Below the pieces are notes generated by a model. That model was given only the letters and a program-made list of their open reading frames with translations, was not told the DNA's origin and did no database searches. From NCBI RefSeq assembly GCF_947501405.1, contig NZ_CANMVK010000001.1:620001-684000 (forward strand): a DNA stretch of 64,000 nt. Direction: 5' to 3'. The stretch's first letter is position 1; every line of letters starts with the position of its first letter. Origin of the DNA: an uncultured Hoeflea sp. (GTDB lineage Bacteria > Pseudomonadota > Alphaproteobacteria > Rhizobiales > Rhizobiaceae). The position numbers were made by a program, and so were the translations under genes. Shown here piece after piece: positions 30,257 through 40,297 of this stretch.

Positions 30257-31195
30257 TTGACATTGCCTGGAAAATCACTCGCCATCGTCGCCTACCAAGG
30301 TGCTCAAGAGGCAGCCGTGCTCGGGCTCGCCGATCTGCTGGATGCGGCCAACCTGATCAGCCGACGGCACAATGGGGTGATTATCGATGTACACACGATC
30401 CGGCCGAGTGCTTGGGCACGTTCTGCATCATTCCATGACGCGATCATCCTGCCGCCCAACCGCAGCGGTGCACGGGGCGTGGAGGATGTCGAGCTCCACG
30501 CCTGGATAAGACGGCAACACGGGGCAGGGGCGCTGACGGCATCGGTCTGTGCCGGGCTGTTCTGGCTCGGTCACGCCGGATTGCTCGACTCGCGACCGGT
30601 GACAACGCATTGGGGGCTGGAAGAAGAAGTCCGGTCAACCTTCCCAAAGGCCGACCTGCAGCCCGAGCATCTGCTTATCGATGACAATGACATCGTTACC
30701 GCCGGGGGAATGATGGCCTGGGTCGATCTCGGCCTGTTCTTCGTCGAACGCTGGCAGGGGGTGGATGTGCTGACTGCGACGGCACGGCATTTGCTCGTCG
30801 ACCCGGGCAAGCGCGAGCAGCGCAACTATCGCAGTTTCCGGCCCAACCTCCAGCACGGTGACGAGACGATCCTTGCGCTCCAGCTGTGGATGGAAGGTCA
30901 TGTGCAGGATGTCCTGAGCGCCGATGCCTTAAGTGCGCGCGCCAGGCTTTCGGGACGCACCTTCCTGCGCCGTTTCAAGGCAGCCACGGGAACAAGCCCG
31001 AATGCCTATGTCCAGGCGCTCAGGGTCGAAAAGGCGCGCGGTCTGCTCGAGCGGACTCGCGATCCGGTGAGCGCGGTCAGCTGGGCGGTGGGGTATCAGG
31101 ATGTCTCAGCCTTCGGCAGGGTTTTCCGGTCGGTTACCGGTTTGAGCGCTGTCGACTACCGACAGCGGTTCAGTGTACTCGACGTGCGGACGTAA
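30257..31195 (+). CDS. GlxA-type (DJ-1/PfpI + AraC HTH) transcriptional regulator
   Basis: N-terminal DJ-1-like domain (TASVCAGLFWLGHAGLLDSRPVTTHW) and AraC HTH (LSGRTFLRRFKAATGTSPNAYVQALRVEKARGLLERT...VGYQDVSAFGRVFRSVTGLSAVDYRQRF); divergent from the isochorismatase gene. Confidence 0.9.
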   Translation: MTLPGKSLAIVAYQGAQEAAVLGLADLLDAANLISRRHNGVIIDVHTIRPSAWARSASFHDAIILPPNRSGARGVEDVELHAWIRRQHGAGALTASVCAGLFWLGHAGLLDSRPVTTHWGLEEEVRSTFPKADLQPEHLLIDDNDIVTAGGMMAWVDLGLFFVERWQGVDVLTATARHLLVDPGKREQRNYRSFRPNLQHGDETILALQLWMEGHVQDVLSADALSARARLSGRTFLRRFKAATGTSPNAYVQALRVEKARGLLERTRDPVSAVSWAVGYQDVSAFGRVFRSVTGLSAVDYRQRFSVLDVRT

Positions 31196-31285
31196 ACTGC
31201 TCGCGGGCGGGGCTCGGCTCGCGGTATCTGTTGACCGCTGCTATTGCCGGGTTTCTGATCGTGATCGCGTCAGCCGCGCGGCGCG

Positions 31286-31795
31286 CTAGTGGTGCGCCTG
31301 TTGGCCGCGAACGCCTGCGTCAACCGGGTCTTCCTCAAAGGCCGCTTCGCGCAACAGGTGTTCGCTTTCAAAGGCGATGTGGCGGCGCATGGCCTCAAAA
31401 AAGCCACGCAGCATATAGCCGGTGGCCTCGATGTTGATTTCGGCACTGCCGGCGCCCAGCGCATGCAGTGCCTCGGTCAGCTCCTCGGCGAAACACTCGT
31501 CCTCGCAATGCTCAAAGCGCAGACGGTTCAGCGTTGCCTCAATATCTTCATGAGACTTCAATCGTTCGGCGACCATCGGGAAGATGACATCCTCCTCGAA
31601 GCGGTGGACGCCGCGGATCATCGGGCCAAGGGCCCGGGCCGCGTAGATGCATTTCTGACGGTTGACACTGTCGGGCAGGGAGTCGGCGATCTCCTCCAGC
31701 CGGTCACATAGAAGCAGTTGTTCCTTGTGCGCTTTGCGCAGCGCGGCGATTGGGTTTTCCCCATGCGCCAGCCTTATTGTTGTATCATCGGTCAT
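31286..31795 (-). CDS. hemerythrin domain-containing protein
   Basis: LLCDRLEEIADSLP...RGVHRFEEDVIFPMVAERLK...LRFEHCEDECFAEEL...HIAFESEHLLREA His/Glu pattern. Confidence 0.85.
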   Translation of the reverse strand: MTDDTTIRLAHGENPIAALRKAHKEQLLLCDRLEEIADSLPDSVNRQKCIYAARALGPMIRGVHRFEEDVIFPMVAERLKSHEDIEATLNRLRFEHCEDECFAEELTEALHALGAGSAEINIEATGYMLRGFFEAMRRHIAFESEHLLREAAFEEDPVDAGVRGQQAHH

Positions 31796-31883
31796 GGAGC
31801 GGTCTTCCCAGTGAAAGCGCGAATTATGATCGCTGTTATTTCCCTCTGGATAACAAGACTATGGTCGAGATTGGCGGGCGTCC

Positions 31884-31897
31884 TTGACTTGGATCAA
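31884..31897. promoter_or_regulatory. FNR/FixK-type binding site (TTGAC-N4-ATCAA)
   Basis: TTGACTTGGATCAA between hemerythrin (-) and ccoN (+). Confidence 0.8.
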
Positions 31898-32019
31898 GGC
31901 GGCAGATGCGGGTGTCTGCGAATTGTGCTCCAGCCTGGCGGAGGCGCGACTTGTCTGAAGGGGGCAAGCGCAATGGTCGCCGTTTAGGTTTGTTATGATA
32001 CCCCTGGGGGATACCAACC

Positions 32020-33639
<1,620 letters not shown>

Positions 33640-33651
33640 GGAGACGAAACC

Positions 33652-34383
33652 ATGTCAATCCTAGACAAACACGGTGTACTCGAGCGCAATGCAACGCTCT
33701 TGATGGTCTCCTCGCTGGTGGTGGTGAGCATCGGCGGCATTGTCGAGATCGCACCACTCTTCTATCTCGAAAACACCATCGAGAAAGTCGACGGGATGCG
33801 TCCCTACACGCCGCTGGAGCTTGCTGGCCGCAACATCTACATCCGCGAAGGGTGCTATGTGTGCCACAGCCAGATGATCCGCCCGTTTAGGGACGAGGTC
33901 GAGCGCTATGGCCACTACAGCCTTGCTGCGGAATCGATGTACGACCATCCGTTCCAGTGGGGATCGAAGCGGACGGGGCCTGACCTCGCCCGCGTCGGCG
34001 ACCGCTACTCCAACGAGTGGCATGTCGAGCATCTGATCGAGCCGCGCTCGGTGGTGCCCGAATCGATCATGCCGAGCTACTCGTTCCTGGCGACAACGCC
34101 GCTGAAGGTGGCCAATGTGACGGCCGATCTTGAGGCGAATGCGCTGGTGGGCGTTCCCTACACCGAGGACATGATCGCCAATGCGGAGGCCGATCTTGCG
34201 GCTCAGGCCGATCCCGATGCGGATTGGTCGGGGCTGGAGGAACGCTATCCCAAGGCCAAACTCGGCGATTTCGACGGCGATCCGTCGCAATTGACCGAGA
34301 TGGACGCGATGGTGGCCTATCTGCAGATGCTTGGTACGTTGGTTGATTTTTCGACCTACGACGAAGCTTCCGGCTACCGCTAA
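33652..34383 (+). CDS. ccoO: cytochrome-c oxidase, cbb3-type subunit II
   Basis: [58 protein letters not shown]. Confidence 0.97.
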   Translation: MSILDKHGVLERNATLLMVSSLVVVSIGGIVEIAPLFYLENTIEKVDGMRPYTPLELAGRNIYIREGCYVCHSQMIRPFRDEVERYGHYSLAAESMYDHPFQWGSKRTGPDLARVGDRYSNEWHVEHLIEPRSVVPESIMPSYSFLATTPLKVANVTADLEANALVGVPYTEDMIANAEADLAAQADPDADWSGLEERYPKAKLGDFDGDPSQLTEMDAMVAYLQMLGTLVDFSTYDEASGYR

Positions 34384-34397
34384 GGGAGGACCGTGCA

Positions 34398-34550
34398 ATG
34401 GAAACCTATACCGCAATGCGCCAATTCGCTGACAGCTGGGGGCTTGTCTTCCTGTTCGTCGTGTTCGTCGGCGTGGTCCTTTTCATGTTCCGGCCCGGTG
34501 CCAAGGCTGCCGCCGAACGCGCCGCGCAAATCCCTTTGAAGGAGGACTGA
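34398..34550 (+). CDS. ccoQ: cbb3-type cytochrome c oxidase subunit 3
   Basis: Translated directly: METYTAMRQFADSWGLVFLFVVFVGVVLFMFRPGAKAAAERAAQIPLKED*; between ccoO and ccoP. Confidence 0.9.
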   Translation: METYTAMRQFADSWGLVFLFVVFVGVVLFMFRPGAKAAAERAAQIPLKED

Positions 34551-34553
34551 GAC

Positions 34554-35417
34554 ATGTCCGAAAAACACATCGATGACGTGTCGGGCGTTGAGACGACCGG
34601 CCATGTTTGGGATGGTATCCGGGAGTTGAACAATCCCCTGCCGCGCTGGTGGCTGTGGACCTTCTACCTGACCATCATCTGGGCGATTGGCTATATGGTG
34701 GCCTACCCGGCGATCCCGCTGATCAACGGCGCCACCAAGGGCATGCTCGGCTATTCGAGCCGCGCCAATGTGGTCGCCGAACTGGCGGACGCCAAGGCGG
34801 CACAGGGCGAATTGCTCGAAAGGGTGTCGGCAACGCCGCTCGAGGAGATCGCCAGCGATCCGGATCTGTTGCAGTTCGCCATTGCCGGCGGATCGTCCGC
34901 CTTCAAGGTCAACTGCGCCCAGTGCCACGGATCGGGTGCTGCCGGGTCTGCGGGTTATCCCAACTTGAATGACGATGACTGGCTGTGGGGCGGTACGATC
35001 GATCAGATCTACCTCAGCATCGCCCATGGCATTCGCTCCGAGGAAGACGATGACACCCGCATCTCCGACATGCCGGCCTTCGCTGACATTCTGGAAGCCG
35101 AGCAGATCGATCAGGTTGGCGCCTATGTGGTCAGCCTGAGCGATACGCCGTCGGATGCCTCGCTGGTGGAAGCGGGCCGCGAAGTCTATGTCGAGAACTG
35201 CGCCGCCTGTCATGGCGACGACGGGGAAGGCATTGCCGATTTCGGCGCTCCGCGGCTGTCGGACGGCATCTGGCTCAAGGGGTCGACCGAAGCCGAGATC
35301 GTAGCCCAGATCCGCAATCCCAAGCATGGCGTGATGCCGGCATGGGTGGGCCGCCTGGGCGAACCGACGATCAAACAGCTGGCCGTCTATGTCCACACAC
35401 TGGGTGGCGGACAGTAG
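34554..35417 (+). CDS. ccoP: cytochrome-c oxidase, cbb3-type subunit III
   Basis: HVWDGIRELNNPLPRWWLWTFYLTIIWAIGY and two CxxCH haem motifs (CAQCH, CAACH). Confidence 0.96.
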   Translation: MSEKHIDDVSGVETTGHVWDGIRELNNPLPRWWLWTFYLTIIWAIGYMVAYPAIPLINGATKGMLGYSSRANVVAELADAKAAQGELLERVSATPLEEIASDPDLLQFAIAGGSSAFKVNCAQCHGSGAAGSAGYPNLNDDDWLWGGTIDQIYLSIAHGIRSEEDDDTRISDMPAFADILEAEQIDQVGAYVVSLSDTPSDASLVEAGREVYVENCAACHGDDGEGIADFGAPRLSDGIWLKGSTEAEIVAQIRNPKHGVMPAWVGRLGEPTIKQLAVYVHTLGGGQ

Positions 35418-35461
35418 GGTTTGGATCCGGGTCGAAGCTTTTCGACCCCGATACGACAATC

Positions 35462-35500
35462 AGGCCCCGCCGGGTGATCATCCGGCGGGGCCTTTCGTTT
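35462..35500 (+). terminator. rho-independent-like terminator after ccoNOQP
   Basis: AGGCCCCGCCGG gtgatca(t) CCGGCGGGGCCT followed by TTCGTTT. Confidence 0.8.
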
Positions 35501-35582
35501 GTCGCAAGCGGTTCATCGGACCGTAGATCAGCGATTGGCGGCAGAAATCATTGGATCCCGGTCCCCTGAGCCAAGTCCGTCA

Positions 35583-36281
35583 TCATCGAGCCGTATCTTC
35601 GTTCATCTGTCTGGCGATTTGTTCGAGATAGTCCTCTAATGTCTTGCCCGGCTCCAACCGGAAGGATCTGCCGGTGGGGTCACATTCCTGCATCCGGTCA
35701 ATGCGGAACGTGCGAAATTCGCCGCGCAGTTCGCACCAGGCCGTGCATGTCCAGACCCGACCCCAATACTCGGTTTGCAGGGGACGGATCACACGATCGG
35801 TCGTGCGGTCTGAAAGCGACCGGTAGGATATCCGAAGTTTCAGGCGGTCGCGAATCGCGCGCCGCAGAAGCGGCATGTGCCGGAAGCCCTCTTGCGCCCG
35901 CTCGAAGGGATAAACGCCGAATCCCCAGGATTTCGGGGTGTGGCGACGGTTGGATGCGTGGGCTCCGATCTTTTCGAGAAGCGATGCCGCCGCGGCCTGC
36001 AGTTCCCGGTCCGCGGCTTCCTGAACGATCGCCATTCCCAGGCTCAGTGCCTCGAGTTCCGTCAGCGTCAATGCCATTGGCGGCAGGAACACCGGTTCGC
36101 GCAACATATAGCCGACCCCACGCTCGCCATCGATCGGCACGCCGGAGGCCACAAGCGTATCGATATCCCGGTAGATCGTGCGCAGGGATACCTCAAGCGC
36201 AGCGGCGATATCGCAGGCACGATGAAGCCGCCCGTCGCGGACGATCTCGACAATTTCGGCCAATCGCTCGCTGCGCCGCAT
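35583..36281 (-). CDS. YafY-like HTH/WYL-domain transcriptional regulator
   Basis: RRSERLAEIVEIVRDGRLHRACDIAAALEVSLRTIYRDIDTLVASGVPIDGERGVGYML plus WYL-like C-terminal domain. Confidence 0.88.
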   Translation of the reverse strand: MRRSERLAEIVEIVRDGRLHRACDIAAALEVSLRTIYRDIDTLVASGVPIDGERGVGYMLREPVFLPPMALTLTELEALSLGMAIVQEAADRELQAAAASLLEKIGAHASNRRHTPKSWGFGVYPFERAQEGFRHMPLLRRAIRDRLKLRISYRSLSDRTTDRVIRPLQTEYWGRVWTCTAWCELRGEFRTFRIDRMQECDPTGRSFRLEPGKTLEDYLEQIARQMNEDTAR

Positions 36282-36287
36282 GGTGCG

Positions 36288-36593
36288 TCAGTTCACCGAG
36301 ACTTCGAGATCGGAGTGCATCATGGTGACCGTTGGTCCGCTGATTGCCGACAGGGCCGCCGCATTGGCCGGATCATCGCCGATCCCCGCGGCGGCCGCCT
36401 TGGCGGCATCCATGTCACGCCACTCGATATGTTCGATCCAGGTGCCGTCCTCCGTGCAGGACAGGCGGCGCGAAATGAACCCCGGGCAGCCGGTGACGTA
36501 AGTGTTCATTTTCTCGGCCGCCCTGGCGAACTCTTCGCGGCTGACGCCTTCATTGAGTTTGAAAGTCACGGTTTCGATAACGCGGTTCGGCAT
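36288..36593 (-). CDS. antibiotic biosynthesis monooxygenase (ABM)-like small protein
   Basis: 101 aa: VIETVTFKLNEGVSREEFARAAEKMNTYVTGCPGFISRRLSCTEDGTWIEHIEWRDMDAAKAAAAG; adjacent to the WYL regulator. Confidence 0.65.
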   Translation of the reverse strand: MPNRVIETVTFKLNEGVSREEFARAAEKMNTYVTGCPGFISRRLSCTEDGTWIEHIEWRDMDAAKAAAAGIGDDPANAAALSAISGPTVTMMHSDLEVSVN

Positions 36594-36691
36594 GGGTTTC
36601 TCCTGAAGCCTGTTGGGTTGATCCGGTCCATCTAACCCGACCCAACTGTCAGAACCTGTCAGTTGGCTGAGGCTCTTCAGCCTGGTGGGTG

Positions 36692-36880
36692 TATTGGCGC
36701 GGTAAGGGAATGTCGCCAGTGTTGCCGTCGTGCCTTTGGCTCAAGAGGGTGACAGAAGCCGAAGTCTTGGCGCATATCAGCAATCCCGAACATGGCGTGA
36801 GGCTGGCCCGGGGTGAGCGTCTCGGCGAACCGATGATCGAGCAACTGGCTGTCGATTTCCACACGCTGCGCAGTGCGCAG
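36692..36880 (+). pseudogene. decayed 3' fragment of a second ccoP
   Basis: Translation CLWLKRVTEAEVLAHISNPEHGVRLARGERLGEPMIEQLAVDFHTLRSAQ aligns with intact CcoP C-terminus IWLKGSTEAEIVAQIRNPKHGVMPAWVGRLGEPTIKQLAVYVHTLGGGQ; no haem motifs or N-terminal part. Confidence 0.8.
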
Positions 36881-36912
36881 TGGGGCCGGCGAGGGCGCTG
36901 AACGGAAATGAG

Positions 36913-37125
36913 GCAAGGAACCTGCCGGATGCAAGTCCGGCGGGTTGTCGTGTGAAACTGGGCGGCTCTGCAGCTGTCGGGGGCATATATGGGCCAAGAA
37001 CCTGTTTGGCTTGCGGCCCATAGCCGGCATTCGTGTCATTGGTGACGGAAGACAGCAGGAAGGCCAAAGTGCCAGATGTTGTTGGATGCATGAACGTCGG
37101 CTTTGGATGAACAGCGCCGGATAGC
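36913..37125 (+). ncRNA. possible degenerate cobalamin-riboswitch-like element
   Basis: Ordered resemblance to the AdoCbl riboswitch core as recalled: aGGAA - CCGGATGCAAGTCCGG hairpin - gAAACTG(G)GCGG - tCAtTGG - GGAAGGC - GATGAACaGCGcCnGGA. Degenerate, unverified. Confidence 0.3.
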
Positions 37126-37126
37126 A

Positions 37127-37171
37127 GTGTCCAATCGACCAATCAGCGTTCCGCAAGCGCCGATTGGACAC
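37127..37171. repeat. perfect 11-bp inverted repeat at the 3' end of the HxlR gene
   Basis: GTGTCCAATCG (37127-37137) and CGATTGGACAC (37161-37171). Confidence 0.6.
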
Positions 37172-37865
37172 CAATCAAAGGCGACTGCGCCATCCAGTCC
37201 TGAGCGGAATTGATCAGATGTCTGTCCCCCTCGATAAAGGCAGACTGGGCATCAATCGCATCTTTTAGGTTGATATCCCCCAACCAAAGCGCAACCAAAA
37301 CAGCAAGCGATGCAGTCAGGTAGATGTCCACGTCGTGGCCCGGATCGTCGGGACACAGGTCGACCGCATCTCCGTTTGCAATGACCCACCAGGTGTTGAG
37401 TTCCGTCCGATCTGAAATCTGCACAAGGATTACGGTTTTCCCGTCCGGCAGCCATTGGGTATTCAAGGTGCGGTGGAAATCCCACATGAACCCACCGACA
37501 TCGCAATCCTGTGCGGCAATGCTGCGTTTGCGCCAGCGCATACCCCATACCGCCATGTTTTCCACAATCGGTCCAAGCTCGCGTCCTGAGCGGGTGAGCC
37601 TGTATTCTCCCGCTTGAGCGGCTGGCGACGGTTTTCGAACGATGATCTCTGCTGCCTCAAGCGTTTTCAAACGCTTGCTCAGGATCGATGGCGACATTCG
37701 CGGGATCGCTTTCTGAAACCCTCCAAAGCGTGTCGTTCCTAAAAACATCTCGCGTAGCAAAAGCAGCGTCCACTTGTCGCCCAATATGTCGGCGGAGGCC
37801 ATTGCGGGGCACAGGCTGCCAGATACGTTGTGGGTCTTTTCATCCATTGCAGAGCGTACCGCCAC
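37143..37865 (-). CDS. HxlR-family winged-helix regulator with C-terminal SCP2-like domain
   Basis: SGSLCPAMASADILGDKWTLLLLREMFLGTTRFGGFQKAIPRMSPSILSKRLKTLEAAEII. Confidence 0.88.
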   Translation of the reverse strand: MAVRSAMDEKTHNVSGSLCPAMASADILGDKWTLLLLREMFLGTTRFGGFQKAIPRMSPSILSKRLKTLEAAEIIVRKPSPAAQAGEYRLTRSGRELGPIVENMAVWGMRWRKRSIAAQDCDVGGFMWDFHRTLNTQWLPDGKTVILVQISDRTELNTWWVIANGDAVDLCPDDPGHDVDIYLTASLAVLVALWLGDINLKDAIDAQSAFIEGDRHLINSAQDWMAQSPLIGVQSALAER

Positions 37866-37995
37866 TTGGTTCGCCCTGACAACTACGGAATCAGAAGCGG
37901 ATTCATACGGATCTAGAAGTAGTACCGATTACCGTGGCGCCTATTCTGCGACAGAGCCCTGTTTATCGGGTGTTTTCAATGGAAAGGAGCCCGCC

Positions 37996-38733
37996 ATGGG
38001 CCGCTCAGCCGCATTTCTCTATGGCATAGTCGTTTATGTCATCTTTCTGATCACATTTCTCTACGCGATCGGTTTCGTGGGCAACATCGTCGTCCCGAAA
38101 TCCATAGATTCCGGCACACCGGGCCCTATCACCATGTCCATCGTCATCAATCTGGCGCTGCTTTCGGTTTTTGCGCTTCAACACAGCGTCATGGCCCGCC
38201 CGGCATTCAAACGGGTGTGGACAAAGATCATTCCCGAAGCGGCCGAGCGCAGCACCTATATTCTGATGACCTGTCTCGCGCTTATCCTGATCTTCCTGTT
38301 TTGGCAGCCCATTCCGAACCTGATATGGAACTTTGGAAACTCAGTTGCCGGCGTCACCCTGAGCATGTTGTTCTGGGGAGGATGGTTTGTTGTTCTGTCC
38401 TCGACCTTCATGATCGACCATCTGGATCTTTTCGGCCTGAAGCAAGTCTTTGCACATCTGAAAAAGCGTCAGGCGGTGCATCCAAATTTCATCAAGGCCG
38501 GTCTTTATCGGTTGGTACGTCATCCGATAATGACCGGGTTCCTGATTGCCTTCTGGGCCGCGCCGAGCATGTCGGCCGGGCATCTATTGTTTGCCTGCGT
38601 AACAACCGGTTACATCGTGATCGCGGTTTTGCATCTGGAAGAAAAAGACCTGATTGCCAGCATCGGCGAAGATTATCTGACCTATCGAAAAGAGGTTCCC
38701 GCCTTTGTACCCGGTTTCGGGCGGGGGCGGTAA
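37996..38733 (+). CDS. mddA: MddA-like methanethiol S-methyltransferase (integral membrane)
   Basis: GRSAAFLYGIVVYVIFLITFLYAIGFVGNIVVPKSIDSG...FALQHSVMARPAFKRVWTKIIPEAAERSTYILMTCLALILIFLFWQPIPNLIW...GLYRLVRHPIMTGFLIAFWA; family call from recalled MddA/NnrU-like pattern. Confidence 0.72.
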   Translation: MGRSAAFLYGIVVYVIFLITFLYAIGFVGNIVVPKSIDSGTPGPITMSIVINLALLSVFALQHSVMARPAFKRVWTKIIPEAAERSTYILMTCLALILIFLFWQPIPNLIWNFGNSVAGVTLSMLFWGGWFVVLSSTFMIDHLDLFGLKQVFAHLKKRQAVHPNFIKAGLYRLVRHPIMTGFLIAFWAAPSMSAGHLLFACVTTGYIVIAVLHLEEKDLIASIGEDYLTYRKEVPAFVPGFGRGR

Positions 38734-38734
38734 C

Positions 38735-39340
38735 ATGACACTCGATCCCAAACACCTCACGCAGATCCAGAGTTTCGCCACCACCCCGCCGCCAAGTGTG
38801 CAGGATCGGCAACTGCCGCTGCGCGCCCGATACCGGGATGCGCCGGACGCGGCCTGGGTATTCGATCATGCCCGCACTTCGGATGCCCAGATCCCCGCGC
38901 ACCACCCGCTTCACGGGCATGTCGTCTGCGGCGAAGGCATCCCGGTGCACATTCCGGTTTCAGTGCATCAAGCCGTCGGCGGCGAAAGCGATTTTCCCTG
39001 CCCGGGCGAACTGCTGGCCGCGGCCATGGCAAGCTGTCTGGATACTGCGATCCGCATGGTCGCCAACCTCAAGGGGATAGAGTTGAAGCATCTCGAGGTT
39101 CATGCCAGCCTTGGCGCTGATGTGCGCGGCGCTTTGATGACCCGCGAAAATGTTCCTGTCGGCTTCCAAAGCGCTCAATTGAAGGTGGAAATTGAAGCAA
39201 ACAGTGAACTGCCGGAGGCTCAAATGACGGCCTTGCTCGACGCAGCAGAACGGAGCTGCGTCATTGTGCAGACCCTCCGTACCCCGCCCATCGTTCAAAT
39301 AGATCGATACCTAAGCTTTCCTGCGACCGAAGACCGCTGA
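38735..39340 (+). CDS. OsmC family protein
   Basis: FPCPGELLAAAMASCLDTAIRMVANLKGIELKHLEVHASLGADVRG ... AERSCVIVQTLRTPP (two conserved Cys). Confidence 0.85.
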   Translation: MTLDPKHLTQIQSFATTPPPSVQDRQLPLRARYRDAPDAAWVFDHARTSDAQIPAHHPLHGHVVCGEGIPVHIPVSVHQAVGGESDFPCPGELLAAAMASCLDTAIRMVANLKGIELKHLEVHASLGADVRGALMTRENVPVGFQSAQLKVEIEANSELPEAQMTALLDAAERSCVIVQTLRTPPIVQIDRYLSFPATEDR

Positions 39341-39460
39341 ACGCAAATGGCTCTTGCTGAAGCGGACTTTGGAATGAGTGCAATGAGCGGCAGTCAGTCC
39401 GCTTGGCTGCCCTTGGCACACTCTGCAGCAAACTCCCGCCCCCGCCCATCTCACCACCCC

Positions 39461-40273
39461 TCACTCCACCCCAAAGGTCAGCGAGGCCCAGTGGCTTTGC
39501 CAATCCGCGTTCTCGTCGGACGCGGCCTCGGTCATGTGCACCGAAGCCGCGAGGTAGGGGCCCGGGGAGGGCAGCTTGAAGCTGGCGTGGCCATCGGCGT
39601 CGGTGCGGGTGAGGGTGCGGGTCGTCTCGCCGTCTTCGGGCCGGTGGAACAGGGCTACTTGCGTGTCGGGCAGCGGTTTGCCCTGCCAGAGCAGCCGGAA
39701 GCGCATCGTGCCGCCGGTGGCCAGGTTGCCGGGGTTGTCGCCGGCCACCAGTTCGAGCGCCATGCCGATGGCGCGGTCCCGACCGGTTGCCCCGTCGCCG
39801 GCATTGACCAGGGTCTTGGCGCAACGGGTGTAGATTTCCCTGATCCTGTCACGCGGCAGGCCGCGGGCATCGTGTCTCGCGGCAATGCCGTTCAATCCCT
39901 CATTGGCGAGATAGGAGGTGAATTTCTCCCATTTGCTGAAGGTCAGCCGCTGGCCGGAGGAGACATAGGTGAAGATCGAAAGGCCTTCGGCGCGTGGCGC
40001 GATGTTGAGAGCCGGAATGTCGCCGGCTGTACCCTCGACTGCGCTGGTCCCCAGATCGTCATGGCGCTCGAAGGAGACGAAGCGCGAGGCGACGTAGGGA
40101 TAGACATCGCCCTTGAAATCCTGCCCGACCTTGATGTCGGCGCGGATCGGCTGATCCGCATCAACGCGAAACTGCTCCGGTTCGAGCCAGAATTCATGGG
40201 AAGAGGCTGGACTGATGGTTGTCATCAGTCCAAAAAGGGCGGCCATTGGCCAAAAGCCCGTGTGTTGTCCCAT
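39461..40273 (-). CDS. DUF4198 domain-containing exported protein
   Basis: Signal peptide then SHEFWLEPEQFRVDADQPIRADIKVGQDFKGDVYPY...GTMRFRLLWQGKPLPDTQVALFHRPEDG...TRTDADGHASFKLPSPGPYLAASVHM. Confidence 0.85.
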   Translation of the reverse strand: MGQHTGFWPMAALFGLMTTISPASSHEFWLEPEQFRVDADQPIRADIKVGQDFKGDVYPYVASRFVSFERHDDLGTSAVEGTAGDIPALNIAPRAEGLSIFTYVSSGQRLTFSKWEKFTSYLANEGLNGIAARHDARGLPRDRIREIYTRCAKTLVNAGDGATGRDRAIGMALELVAGDNPGNLATGGTMRFRLLWQGKPLPDTQVALFHRPEDGETTRTLTRTDADGHASFKLPSPGPYLAASVHMTEAASDENADWQSHWASLTFGVE

Positions 40274-40297
40274 GTCATATCTCCAGGTTGGGCATCT

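Noticed and set aside
39347-40297. N-terminal extension of the 703-aa plus-strand ORF
   Set aside because: Region is antisense to the DUF4198 gene; the HupE/UreJ protein has a convincing signal peptide starting at 40298.
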